34,886 bases of DNA, taken from contig NZ_LZIJ01000084.1 of the NCBI RefSeq assembly GCF_001667115.1, positions 1 to 34,886 of the forward strand, read 5' to 3'. The notes beneath the pieces were generated by a model. It had not been told where the DNA came from and ran no database searches. It saw only the letters and a program-made list of their open reading frames with translations. The stretch is from Mycobacterium sp. 852002-51163_SCH5372311. GTDB taxonomy: Bacteria; Actinomycetota; Actinomycetes; Mycobacteriales; Mycobacteriaceae. The translations under genes and the position numbers were made by a program. Shown in pieces: positions 18,224 through 27,200 of the stretch (its first letter is position 1; the number at the start of each line of letters is the position of its first letter).

Positions 18224-18354
18224 GTGTCTTCCTGCCCGACCCGTAGCGACAACTCGGGTCGTTTCAAGTTGGCTCGATACGTCAAAGCCACACCAGTCAC
18301 TCCCATCACCGGAGAAGAAGCTTGTGTCTTTTTGTCCGGCTCGCAGCGACAACT
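18224..18354 (+). repeat. 31-bp direct repeat, two copies 100 bp apart
   Basis: Copy one (18224-18254) and copy two (18324-18354) start GTGTCTT and end AGCGACAACT. They agree at about 25 of 31 positions by eye, and every mismatch is a transition. Each copy overlaps a small hairpin. Confidence 0.6.
18237..18264 (+). terminator. Hairpin plus short T run after the RNase H/phosphatase gene
   Basis: CGACCCG (18237-18243) pairs with CGGGTCG (18255-18261) around an 11-nt loop and is followed by TTT. It starts 16 bp after the stop, so it is the likely operon terminator. The left part of the hairpin is also one copy of a 31-bp direct repeat (see 18224-18354). Confidence 0.6.
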
Positions 18355-18398
18355 GCTGAGTGCAGCCGCTGGCCGCGACATTTGTGTCCCGAGTTTGG

Positions 18399-18458
18399 TT
18401 GTGATTCCTTGGCTTTGGGCGTGAATCCTAGGCTTTGCGTGTGAAGCCTGGGCGGAAG
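18399..18458 (+). repeat. Forward run of three 20-bp repeat units
   Basis: The units at 18399-18418, 18419-18438 and 18439-18458 share GTGAATCCTAGGCTTTG-like sequence. The first two match well (TTGTGATTCCTTGGCTTTGG, GCGTGAATCCTAGGCTTTGC), while the third has lost its 3' half. The spacing is exactly 20 bp. They are reverse-orientation relatives of the array at 18489-18608. Confidence 0.65.
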
Positions 18459-18488
18459 ATGGCGCCGATTCCCGCCCTACAGACACAC

Positions 18489-18608
18489 TGAAAGCCGTAG
18501 ATTCACAACGAAAGGCGTATGTTCACAACGAAAGCCGTAGATTCACACCGGAAGCCGTCAGTTCACACCGGAAGCTGTCGGATCACACTGAAAGCCGTGG
18601 GTCTACAC
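18489..18608 (-). repeat. Tandem array of six 20-bp units, opposite orientation
   Basis: Six contiguous units start at 18489, 18509, 18529, 18549, 18569 and 18589. Unit one is TGAAAGCCGTAGATTCACAA on the plus strand; the shared pattern is (C/T)G-(A/G)AAGCCGT-NNG-NTTCACA-(A/C). Units one and three are the closest pair; unit six and the partial unit after 18608 are degenerate. There are no spacers between units, so this is not a CRISPR array. Confidence 0.8.
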
Positions 18609-18713
18609 CGAAGAGAGTGATGGGCCGACCGCCCCGCGAAACCTCTGGCTTCCAGCTAAAAATGCGAATTCGAAACTGCTGATAAGCGCCCAAATCCGAG
18701 GGTTCACGTCTGC

Positions 18714-19820
18714 TCATCCGAGATTCTGCTTGACGAACGAGGCCAGTGCGGCGACGAGTTGGGTGGAGAACGGTAGCGGCTGGGTGTAGTTGCCTGCTGA
18801 TCTGCTGGAGTCCTCCTTGAGGACATGGCTCACACCGGTCAGGTGCACGTATTCGGTCTTGGTGCCGGCGTTGGTGAGGCCCGACACCAGGTGGTCGACA
18901 TCTTCGCAGCTGATCTGAGTGTCCGCGTCGCTGCACGCGACGAGTACCGGCATGCCGTGGGGCAGTTTGGCGGCTACGTCCGCCGGATCGATGGCATCTT
19001 CCTGCTGCAAAAACCGTGCGTTGGCGGGGTTGATGACCGGCTTCAGTCCGGCCGGTTCGTCGGGCGGGACGTTGCCGGTCGTGCGGAACTCCGCGATGGC
19101 CCGGTCAATCGCCGCCGTGCTCTCGGCGGCCTGCGCAGCGGAGAGTTGCCCGGCCTTGACCGCGGCGTCGGCCTGGGCGTGCGCTTGCAGCGATACGTGG
19201 TCGAGGATGCGACGGCTCTGCGGCTCGAGCAGACCCAGGGCCCGCACCGGCGGAGCGGTCCCGGGCGCGGCCGTGGCCAGCAGCAGCGCATACAGGGCGC
19301 CTTCGCTGTGCCCGATCACCATCAAACGATCACCATCGATGCCGGAGTGGCCGGCCAGGAACTTGAGCGCAGCGGTCGCCTCATCTTGAAACACCGCCAT
19401 ATCGAGTTTCGTCGGGTCGCTGGCGTAGGGTCCGAGGCCGGTCTGGCCGGTGCCGAGCTTGTCATAGCGCAAGCTGGCCACGCCGTTGTCGGACAAGGCA
19501 TTTGCGAGGTTCCGCAGCGTGTCGATTTGGCCGGGCATGACGGCCGAGTCTCCGTTGCGGTCGGTCGGTCCGCTGCCGGCGATCAGTAGTGCGCCTGGCA
19601 CCGCTCTGCCCTGACCCGCGGGGTGACGGAATGTGCCGTATACCGTCATGTCGCCCACCGGAAAGGTGACGGCGTCCTCCACCCACGAGGCCGCTGAGGA
19701 TCCGGTCGTCGGCTCCGATGGTCTGGTCGTCTTGGGCGAATGCGAGGCGCATCCCGCTAGCCCGCTGACGGCCACGACCAGTACTGCGCCCGTCACCCTG
19801 AGCAGCAACTTCGTCGACAT
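18714..19820 (-). CDS. Secreted alpha/beta hydrolase lipoprotein
   Basis: From ATG 19820 the product has 368 residues and a lipoprotein signal: MSTKLLLR, a hydrophobic core, then SGLAGC with lipidation Cys24. The enzyme should thus sit on the outer face of the membrane. The mature domain is an alpha/beta hydrolase with the oxyanion region LLIAGSGPTDRNG (79-90) and the nucleophile elbow GHSEG (Ser172). The acid is probably Asp298 or Asp300 (ACSDADTQIS) and the base His332 (GVSHVLK). The GSGPTDRNG motif is shared by a family of bacterial esterase/peptidase-like hydrolases of unknown substrate. The frame is open to 19988, but that would overlap the P450. Its ATG is 2 nt after the P450 stop, making it the last gene of the catabolic-looking operon. 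Confidence 0.88.
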   Translation of the reverse strand: MSTKLLLRVTGAVLVVAVSGLAGCASHSPKTTRPSEPTTGSSAASWVEDAVTFPVGDMTVYGTFRHPAGQGRAVPGALLIAGSGPTDRNGDSAVMPGQIDTLRNLANALSDNGVASLRYDKLGTGQTGLGPYASDPTKLDMAVFQDEATAALKFLAGHSGIDGDRLMVIGHSEGALYALLLATAAPGTAPPVRALGLLEPQSRRILDHVSLQAHAQADAAVKAGQLSAAQAAESTAAIDRAIAEFRTTGNVPPDEPAGLKPVINPANARFLQQEDAIDPADVAAKLPHGMPVLVACSDADTQISCEDVDHLVSGLTNAGTKTEYVHLTGVSHVLKEDSSRSAGNYTQPLPFSTQLVAALASFVKQNLG

Positions 19821-19822
19821 GG

Positions 19823-21040
19823 CTAAGCCGCGGTGAACTCGACCGGCAACGCGGCCGGTGAGCGGAACGCGACCCCGGCGATCTTCGGCGGCGGCGCGCT
19901 CGGGTCCAGCCGCAGGTCGGGCAGCCGATCCAGCAGTGCGTTTAGCGCGACCGTCGTCTCCATCCGGGCCAGATGCATGCCCAGGCACAGGTGCGGGCCG
20001 CCGCCGAACGTCAAGTGGGTGATGTGGGTTCGGGTCGGGTCGAAGCGGTCCGGGTCCGGGTAGTGCGCCGGGTCCCGGTTGGCCGCCGCGACGCTCACGT
20101 TGACGTTCGTTCCCGACGGAATCTGCACCCCGCCCAGCACGCAGTCGCGAACCGCCAGCCGCACCACCGAGCTGATCGGCGGCTCCCAGCGCAGCCCCTC
20201 CTCGATGGCGCCGCGCACCAGGCCGCGATCCGCCCGCACCTCGGCCAGTAGCTGCGGCTGGGTGAGCAGCGCGACAAGCAGGTTGCCCGATGAGCGATAC
20301 GTCGTCTCCACGCCGGCCGGCAGGATCAGCAGCAGGAACGCGAAGATCTCGTCGTCGCTCAGCCGCGCGCCGTCGATCTCGGATTCCGCCAGCGTGCTGA
20401 CCAGGTCGTCTTGCGGTTTGCGGCGCCGATCGGCAAGGACCTCACCGAAATACGCCTTCAGCGCCGTCGATGCGGCGATACCGGCGTCCCAGTTGTAGAC
20501 CACGTTGAGCAGCTCGATCGACAGCCGCTGGAAACGCGGGTAGTCGGAGCGGGGCAAACCCAGGATGCGCGCGATGACCTGCACCGGAAACGCAAAGGTG
20601 AACTCGCGGACCAGTTCGGCGTTCCCACGCCTGGCGAAGCGGTCGATGAGCTCGTCGACCACCAGTTCCACCAGTTCACTACGCCACCGTTCCAGCAGCG
20701 CCGAGCGGAACGACGGTGATACCAATGCCCGGTGGGCGCGATGCTCGGCGCCGCTGAGCTCCAGAATGGTGCGACCCATGACCGGGCCCATGATCTGGTC
20801 GTAAATCGACGACGAGAACGTGTCCGGATGGGTCAGCACGTGCTGACACTCGTCAAAACCGAGCACCGTCACCCCGAGATCTCTCAGCTGTCCCCCGCTG
20901 ATCTCGGCGAAAGGATTTCCCGGCATCACCCGGTGTTGAGCCCGTGCGTCGCGCAGCCGTTCGTGCACGTTGTCAACTTGCAAGAGCAGCCCGTCCTGCA
21001 ACGTGGCGGGGTCGAACTGTTCGGTCGCGGTATCAGCCAT
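19823..21040 (-). CDS. Cytochrome P450 monooxygenase
   Basis: This 405-residue soluble bacterial P450 has all the class motifs: the helix C segment EHRAHRALVSPSFR (99-112), the helix I oxygen-activation motif AGVETT (242-247), ExxR at E281-R284 (EEGLRW) and PDRFDPTR. The haem loop is FGGGPHLCLG (345-354) with thiolate ligand Cys352. The usual acid-alcohol pair is Glu-Thr, normal for mycobacterial P450s. The electron partners (ferredoxin, reductase) are not encoded nearby. ATG 21040 overlaps the end of the aminoacylase gene by 8 bp, so it is co-translated with the amidohydrolases and probably hydroxylates the same type of substrate. I cannot assign the CYP family without a search. Confidence 0.96.
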   Translation of the reverse strand: MADTATEQFDPATLQDGLLLQVDNVHERLRDARAQHRVMPGNPFAEISGGQLRDLGVTVLGFDECQHVLTHPDTFSSSIYDQIMGPVMGRTILELSGAEHRAHRALVSPSFRSALLERWRSELVELVVDELIDRFARRGNAELVREFTFAFPVQVIARILGLPRSDYPRFQRLSIELLNVVYNWDAGIAASTALKAYFGEVLADRRRKPQDDLVSTLAESEIDGARLSDDEIFAFLLLILPAGVETTYRSSGNLLVALLTQPQLLAEVRADRGLVRGAIEEGLRWEPPISSVVRLAVRDCVLGGVQIPSGTNVNVSVAAANRDPAHYPDPDRFDPTRTHITHLTFGGGPHLCLGMHLARMETTVALNALLDRLPDLRLDPSAPPPKIAGVAFRSPAALPVEFTAA

Positions 21041-22757
21041 GAGCGGACACCGTCTGGGTATCGCGACCGGACCGCAGCACGGTGCCGGGCATGGCTCCGG
21101 TGGCCACGCCGTCGTGGCATACCTCGACGCCCGCCACCAGCACCGACGCGATGCCGTGAGCGTCGGCGACTAAGCGCGGTGCGCCGGAGGGCAGGTCGTA
21201 GCGGGTGCGCTCGGGGCCGTGGCCAACGGTCGCAGGGTCGAACAGCACCAGATCCGCGTGCCAGCCCGGCGCGATCCGGCCACGCTCGGTCAAGCCGTAG
21301 AACCGCGCCGGCACGTCGGTGATCAGCCGGACCGCTTCCTCGAGCGGCACCACCTGGTGCTCGCGGACACCCCGGCCGAGCAGCGACGTGGTGTAGATCG
21401 CGCCGCACATCATGTCGAGGTGAGCGCCGGCGTCCGAGCCGCCGATGACCGCCCCCGGATGACGCCACACCTCGGCCCGCATCCGCCAGTCGGCCGCGTC
21501 ATCGCCGGCCATAGGCGGGCTGAGCCCGGTACGCAGCTGGTCGGCGATCACGATGTCCAACAGGGTGTCGAACGGCTGGCTACCGCGGGCGGCGGCCACC
21601 TCGCCGACGCTGCGGCCGATCGCGTCGGCATTCTCGTCGGCGAACGTCTCGACGAGGACCAGCCGGTCCCACTGCGCCAGGCCGCGCAGCATGCCCGCCT
21701 CCTTCGACGCGGCGCCCTCGGCGAGACGTCGACGGGTTTCGGGGTCGGCGAGGGCCGCCAGCCGCTCGGGCACCGGCAGATGCATGGTGTCGCGCCAGCC
21801 GGGCAGCCCGTCGAGCACGAATCCGGACAGGAACGACAGCCGGATCTTCATGGCCTGCGGCAGGGTCAGCGCCACCACCCGGCCACCGCGTTCGGCGGCA
21901 ATCTCCCCGGCGCGCAACTGCTTTCGGTGCCCGTCCGGGTTGGCCGCCGTGACGGCCAACAGGTTCCAGTTCAACGGGCGGGCCGCCGCTACCGACATGG
22001 CGGTGAGCAGCGCGATGTCCTCGTCGGTGAACCCCGACAAGCAACCGGGGATGATCGCTTCCAGCGTCGTGCCCGGATGGTCGCGCAGGCCGGCCGCCAG
22101 CGAAACCAGTTCGTCGCGTGACGCGCTGCGCGACGGCACGGGCTCGCCGGCGCCGTCGTTGTGGGTCGGCGATTGCGACGTCGACAAGCCGAGCGCGCCG
22201 GCGTCGAGGGCCTGGTGCAGCACCCCGACCATCTTTTCTACTTGCTCGGGCGAGGCCTGCCCGCCGACGGCGTCGCCGCCCATCGCGGCCAGCCGAAGCG
22301 CCGAATGGCCAACCAGGAAGCCGGCATTGACGGCGACACGCCCCTCCAGCCGGTCGAGCCAGTCACCGAAAGATGCCCAGCCCCAATCCAGTCCGGCCCG
22401 CAGCGCGTCCAGCGGCATCCCTTCGACGCGGGCCAGCATTCGGGTGAGGTAGTCGTGCTGGTCTTCGGTCGCGGGCGCCAGCGTGAAGCCGCAGTTGCCG
22501 CCGAAGACGGTGGTGACGCCATGTTGGAGAGACGGGCTGGCGGTCGGGTCCCAGAACAGCTGAGCGTCGTAGTGGGTGTGCAGGTCGACGAAGCCGGGGG
22601 CCAAGGTAAGGCCTTGGGCGTCAACCGTTTTGGTGGCAAGGTCATCGACTTGGCCGACGGCGGCGATGCGGCCCCTGCTGACGCCGACATCGCCGTGACG
22701 CGCGGGCGCGCCGGTGCCGTCGACGATCTGGGCATCGCGGATCAACAGGTCGAACAC
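21033..22757 (-). CDS. D-aminoacylase-like amidohydrolase
   Basis: This 574-residue metal-dependent hydrolase belongs to the N-acyl-D-amino-acid deacylase/dihydroorotase-like group (Rv2913c-like). It opens with the small beta domain FDLLIRDAQIVDGTGAPAR, then the metal motif GFVDLHTHYDAQ (His60, His62). It continues with GGNCGFTLAP, VGHSALR, the metal/proton-shuttle aspartate in IGGSDAGAHLD and the closing ARFYGLTERGRIAPGWHADL that is standard in this family. The actual substrate is not necessarily an acyl-D-amino acid; mycobacterial members are poorly characterised. GTG 22757 is chosen because GGGAGG precedes it by 5 nt; the frame remains open to 22976 only by overlapping the upstream gene. 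It sits between the ACMSD-type amidohydrolase (10-bp gap) and the P450 (8-bp overlap). Confidence 0.92.
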   Translation of the reverse strand: MFDLLIRDAQIVDGTGAPARHGDVGVSRGRIAAVGQVDDLATKTVDAQGLTLAPGFVDLHTHYDAQLFWDPTASPSLQHGVTTVFGGNCGFTLAPATEDQHDYLTRMLARVEGMPLDALRAGLDWGWASFGDWLDRLEGRVAVNAGFLVGHSALRLAAMGGDAVGGQASPEQVEKMVGVLHQALDAGALGLSTSQSPTHNDGAGEPVPSRSASRDELVSLAAGLRDHPGTTLEAIIPGCLSGFTDEDIALLTAMSVAAARPLNWNLLAVTAANPDGHRKQLRAGEIAAERGGRVVALTLPQAMKIRLSFLSGFVLDGLPGWRDTMHLPVPERLAALADPETRRRLAEGAASKEAGMLRGLAQWDRLVLVETFADENADAIGRSVGEVAAARGSQPFDTLLDIVIADQLRTGLSPPMAGDDAADWRMRAEVWRHPGAVIGGSDAGAHLDMMCGAIYTTSLLGRGVREHQVVPLEEAVRLITDVPARFYGLTERGRIAPGWHADLVLFDPATVGHGPERTRYDLPSGAPRLVADAHGIASVLVAGVEVCHDGVATGAMPGTVLRSGRDTQTVSAHG

Positions 22758-22762
22758 TTGAG

Positions 22763-22768
22763 CCTCCC
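22763..22768 (-). promoter_or_regulatory. Ribosome binding site fixing the aminoacylase start
   Basis: GGGAGG on the minus strand lies 5 nt before the GTG at 22755-22757. It also overlaps the last base of the upstream gene's TAG. It excludes the longer open frame. Confidence 0.75.
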
Positions 22769-23961
22769 TACACTGGCGCCGCCAGCCACCCCTCGTCGGG
22801 CAGCGGGTGGCGGAACAGTTGCGCGGCGTTTCGATGGGTGATCCGCGCGGCGTCCTCCTTCGAGAGGTTGGCGACGTTGCGCGCGACGACCTGCTGGGTG
22901 TCGGGCCAGGTGGAGTCGGCGTGCGGGTAGTCGCTCTCGACGAGGATGCGTTCGGCCCCGATGGCGTCCAGCGCACCGAACGCCGACGGGTCGTCGATGG
23001 AGCAGAACCAGAAGTTGCGCTTCAGCACCTCACTCGGCAGCAGGTCGCCCTTCCAGGAACCGCCCTCACGCCCACAGGCGGAGTGGGCCAGGACATAATC
23101 GGCTCGGTCGGCGAGCATGGCCGCCCAGCCCAGACCGCCCTCGGCCAGCGTGATGTTCAGCCTGGGGTACCGGACCGGAATGCCTGACCACAGCATGTCC
23201 GCGCAGGCGACCAGCCCGTTGACCGGGAAAAGGGTGGTGATGGTCTCAAAGGGTGTGTCGGGAGCCGGAATTGGCGCCCATTGGGCCGATCCGGTGTGCA
23301 GGCACACGACGGTGTCGGTCTCCTCGCAGGCCGCGAAGAACGGCTCCCACACGCCGCTGTGCAGACTCGGGATGCCGCACTGGGCAGGCAGTTCGGGGAA
23401 GCTGACCGCCTTGAAACCGCGGACGGCGTTGCGGCGTATCTCGTCGGCGGCCAGTTGGGGGTCGGCGAGCCACGGCAACTGCAGCGGGATGATGCGGTCC
23501 GGGTAGCTGCCCGCCCACACCTCCAGGTGCCAGTCGTTCCAGGCGCGCAATGTCGCCAGCCCCAGTTCCAGGTCGTCGCTCTTCCAGAACACCGTCCCGG
23601 CGAAGCCTGCGATCAGCGACGGGAAGTTCAGCGAGGCCCAGATGCCGGCCAAGTCCATGTCGGCGATGCGCGCGTCGATGTCCCAGCAGCCGCGGCGCAT
23701 CTCGTCGAAGCGCGCGGCCTCCATGCTCCATTCCTCGTGCGGGCGCCCGATCACCGCGTTGAGTCCGATGTTCGGGTACTCGCGGTTTTCGTAGCGCCAC
23801 ACCTGGCGACGGTCGTCGGTCTCGACGACCGCGGGGGCGTGGCCGGCCAGTTTGGCGGGAAGCCGGCCGGTGAACATGTCCGGCGGCTCGATGACGTGGT
23901 CGTCGACCGAGATGACGACGTGCTGTCGCTGTCGAGGATCGGGATCCGGCAGCAGCGCCAT
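22768..23961 (-). CDS. Amidohydrolase_2 (ACMSD-type) metal-dependent hydrolase or decarboxylase
   Basis: This 397-residue TIM-barrel protein of the amidohydrolase-2 family includes aminocarboxymuconate-semialdehyde decarboxylase and hydroxybenzoate-type decarboxylases. The first metal motif is VISVDDHVIEPPDMF (Asp20/Asp21, His22). The second metal His is in VCLHTGS, and the catalytic Asp is in ESDYPHADSTWP near the C-terminus. NFPSLIAGFAG and RHPLP are further family features. Close relatives are numerous in mycobacteria and often adjoin P450 or lipid catabolism genes; their substrates are mostly unknown. ATG 23961 is the first start of the four-gene minus-strand operon, with a 287-bp divergent region upstream. 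Confidence 0.9.
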   Translation of the reverse strand: MALLPDPDPRQRQHVVISVDDHVIEPPDMFTGRLPAKLAGHAPAVVETDDRRQVWRYENREYPNIGLNAVIGRPHEEWSMEAARFDEMRRGCWDIDARIADMDLAGIWASLNFPSLIAGFAGTVFWKSDDLELGLATLRAWNDWHLEVWAGSYPDRIIPLQLPWLADPQLAADEIRRNAVRGFKAVSFPELPAQCGIPSLHSGVWEPFFAACEETDTVVCLHTGSAQWAPIPAPDTPFETITTLFPVNGLVACADMLWSGIPVRYPRLNITLAEGGLGWAAMLADRADYVLAHSACGREGGSWKGDLLPSEVLKRNFWFCSIDDPSAFGALDAIGAERILVESDYPHADSTWPDTQQVVARNVANLSKEDAARITHRNAAQLFRHPLPDEGWLAAPV

Positions 23962-24248
23962 ACCAGTTGACTATCGTCGGTTTTTGGTCGGTGTCAACGA
24001 CGTGGTTTTTGGGGTCTGCAGTCACAGGAGTCACATCTGCATCTTCAGCACCGCCAAGGCTGGCGCCCATCGATTGCCGATTGCGATAGCGCATGCGCTA
24101 GCAACTGCGAAATCGACGACGGATGGTGCGCCGAAGAAGCGCACTGTGCGGCTTTTGGCTGCTCAAAGTATTAAAGTGCACCAACAGGCGGCGTGAACGG
24201 CACCTCAATACGACAGACATCCGTCATCAGCGGTGACACGATACTGGG
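23962..24248. promoter_or_regulatory. Divergent promoter region with a palindrome at 24087-24100
   Basis: This 287-bp gap separates the amidohydrolase operon from the cyclase pair. TAGCGCATGCGCTA (24087-24100) is a perfect 14-bp palindrome flanked by TTGC (24081-24084) and GCAA (24101-24104). The symmetry thus extends with a 2-bp bulge, as for a dimeric repressor site. A short direct repeat AGTCACAGGAGTCACA lies near 24020. I cannot assign -10 or -35 boxes with confidence, and I see no gene. Confidence 0.4.
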
Positions 24249-27200
24249 GTGGACAACGGCGGCGACGCTGGCGGTGCACTGACCGCGGCGGGTCTCTCGT
24301 GCGGGTCGTGCGGCACCCGGTTGGTCGCGACGGCCAAATTCTGCAGTGAGTGCGGCACGCCAGTGGCAGATACCGCTCGATCCGCGGAGTACAAGCAGGT
24401 GACGATCTTGTTCGCCGACGTCGTCCATTCGATGGAGATCGCCGCAGCGGTGGGCGCAGAGCGCCTGCGCGAGATCATGGCGGAGCTGGTTGACCGCGCG
24501 GCGACGGTGGTGCAGCGCTACGGCGGCACGGTGGACAAATTCACTGGTGACGGCATCATGGCTGTGTTCGGTGCGCCAGTAGCGTTGGAAGACCACGCCA
24601 TTCGCGCCTGTCTGGCGGCCCTGGGGCTGCAGGAAGCCTCGCGGCGCCTTGCCGTCGACGTCCGAGATCGTGACGGCGTGGAGCTGCGGCTACGGGTCGG
24701 CCTCAATTCCGGCCAGGTTATCGCCGGTGAGATCGGTTCGGGCCCTTTGGGATACACCGCGATCGGTGAGCAAGTGGGCATGGCTCAGCGGATGGAGTCG
24801 GTGGCACCACCGGACGGGGTGATGCTGAGCGATTCGACGGCAAAGCTGGTGGGCGACGCCGTCGTCCTCAATGAGCCTGAACTGGTTCACGTCAAAGGCG
24901 GGAACACGCTGCTCGCCAGGCGGTTGTTGGCCGTCGGCGAGCATCGACCGCATCGCCCTACCGAATCGAAACTGGTCGGGCGCAGTTGGGAACTCACGAC
25001 TGTCAGCGGGATCCTCGAAGAGGCGATCGCCGGGTCTGGCTGCATCGTCAACATCGTAGGACCGGCGGGTATCGGTAAGAGCCGATTGGTTCGTGAAACC
25101 GCCGCGATTGCCGGCGCTCGCGGCTTACCGGTGTTCAGCACTTATTGCGAGTCGCATGCCAACGACATCCCGTTCCACGTGGTAGCCAGGATGCTGCGCG
25201 CGGCAATGGGAATCGACGAGCTGGACGCCGACATTGCGCGCACGCATATCCGCGAACGATTTCCCGCGGCGGACCCGGAAGACCTGCTCCTGCTGGATGA
25301 CTTGCTGGGCATTGGTAGCGCGGCGCCACCGGATATCGCGCCGGACGCGCGACGCCGACGGTTGACCGCGCTGATCAATGCCGGCGCAGTGGAGCGGCCG
25401 GAGGCCGCGGTGTACGTCATCGAGGATGCGCACTGGATCGACGAGATCAGCGAGTCGATGTTGACCGATTTCCTGGCTGTTGTGCCACAGATCCCGTCAT
25501 TGGTCCTGATCACCTACCGGCCGGAATACCAAGGCGCGCTGAGCCGTATTCCCGGTACGCAGACGATTGCCTTGCGGCCGTTGAACGATCAACACACCCA
25601 GCAGTTGACGACGGAGCTCCTCGGTGCTGGTTCGTCGACGGGCGACCTTGCGGCGCAAATTACCGGACGTGCTGCCGGAAATCCGTTCTTCGTCGAGGAG
25701 ATCGTGCGCGATCTGGCCGAACGTGGCGTGCTGGAAGGTCAGCCCGGCGCCTATCGACCGCGCGGTGACATCGCGGACGTCGATGTTCCGGCCACGCTGC
25801 AGGCCACCATCGGCGCCCGCATAGACCGCCTTGGGACATCGGCTAAACGGACCCTGAATGCCGCGGCGGTCATCGGCGCGCGATTCGATGCCGATCTGCT
25901 GGCCGAACTGATCCCGGACCCGGACGTGGCGCCGCTGATCGAGGCGGAACTTGTCAATCAGGTCAGGTTCGCGCCGAGCGCCGAGTATGCGTTTCGCCAT
26001 CCGCTGATCCGCACAGTTGCCTACGAATCACAACTCAAATCCATTCGTGCGCAGTCGCATCGGCTGCTGGCAGCGGCAATTGAGGCGGGTGGGTCGCCGG
26101 ACGAGAACGCTGCGCTGATCGCTGAACACCTCGAGGCGGCAGGGGATTTGCATAGGGCCTTCGAATGGCACATGCGGGCCGGGGCATGGTCGAACTTTCG
26201 GGACATGCGCGCGGCGCACACAAGTTGGCGCCGGGCCCGACAGGTCGCTGATCGGCTAGCTCACGATGACCCTGATCGTCTGCGTATGAGCATTGCGCCC
26301 CGAACGCTGTTGTGTGCGACCGCATATCGGGTCGGCGGCAGTGGAGCCGACACCGGCTTCGAGGAGTTGCGCGAGTTGTGCACTGCTGCGGGTGATCAGC
26401 AATCGCTGGCGATGGGAATGGCGGGCCAGTTGACATGGCGGGCGATGAAAGCGCACCGCCCGGAGGCATCACGACTAGCCGACGAACTCGTCCACCTACT
26501 GGATACAATCGGCGACCCGACGTTGACTGTCGCACTGTCATTTCCCGCCATGATTGCCAAACACGAGACCGGCGAAATGGCCGACGTGCTTCGGTTCGCC
26601 CAGCGCGTCATCGATCTTGCCGAGGATGACCCCACCAAGGGCAACTTGATCTTCGAATCTCCTTTGTTGGTTGCAATCACAGCGCGCGGTTTGGCCCGAT
26701 GGTGTCTGGGCATCTCCGGTTGGAAGGATGATTTCGATCATGCGATCACGAAGGCACGTCCGCTATTGAGGGACGCAGGGATGCTTGCCGGCGTCTTGTG
26801 GTTCACGTATATCCCGGCGATCCCGTACGGAGTGCTGCTGCCCGATGCGACGGCCTTGCGTGACGCTGCTGAATTGCTGTCCAAGGCAGAGCAGTCGGGT
26901 GATGATCTTCCCGTCGACCTGGCGCGGGGACTTTACGGTCTCGTGCTGGCCTATCAGGACGGCTCGGCGCGCACGCACGGCTTCGAGTTGCTGGCGAAAG
27001 CGCGGGAACGGACCGCTGACAACCGGTTCTCCTTGACCAACCTGCCTATAATCGACACCCATATCGCACGAGAAAAGGCGCGGATCGGCGATATAGCCGG
27101 AGCCATCGAATTGGGCCGCGCTCTCGTCGACGAGTTATTCAACTCCGGTGGGTGTCTTTGGACTGCGCTGGCCGTCAGTGTGCTGGTGGAGGCACTGCTC

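Larger units (their letters stand above)
18222..18713. other. 492-bp repeat-rich intergenic region between convergent genes
   Basis: No convincing coding frame was seen. From left to right it holds the terminator hairpin, a pair of 31-bp imperfect direct repeats exactly 100 bp apart (18224-18254, 18324-18354), three 20-bp units in one orientation (18399-18458) and six in the opposite orientation (18489-18608). About 100 bp without obvious structure then run to the lipoprotein stop. It is lower in GC than the flanking genes. Confidence 0.75.

Noticed and set aside
18489..18608. Regular repeats considered as a CRISPR array
   Set aside because: The 20-bp units are contiguous with no unique spacers, they diverge from each other, and no cas genes are nearby.
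23246..24094. 282-codon minus-strand frame over the amidohydrolase start
   Set aside because: It is an out-of-frame shadow of the amidohydrolase with an Arg-rich composition typical of off-frame reading in GC-rich DNA.
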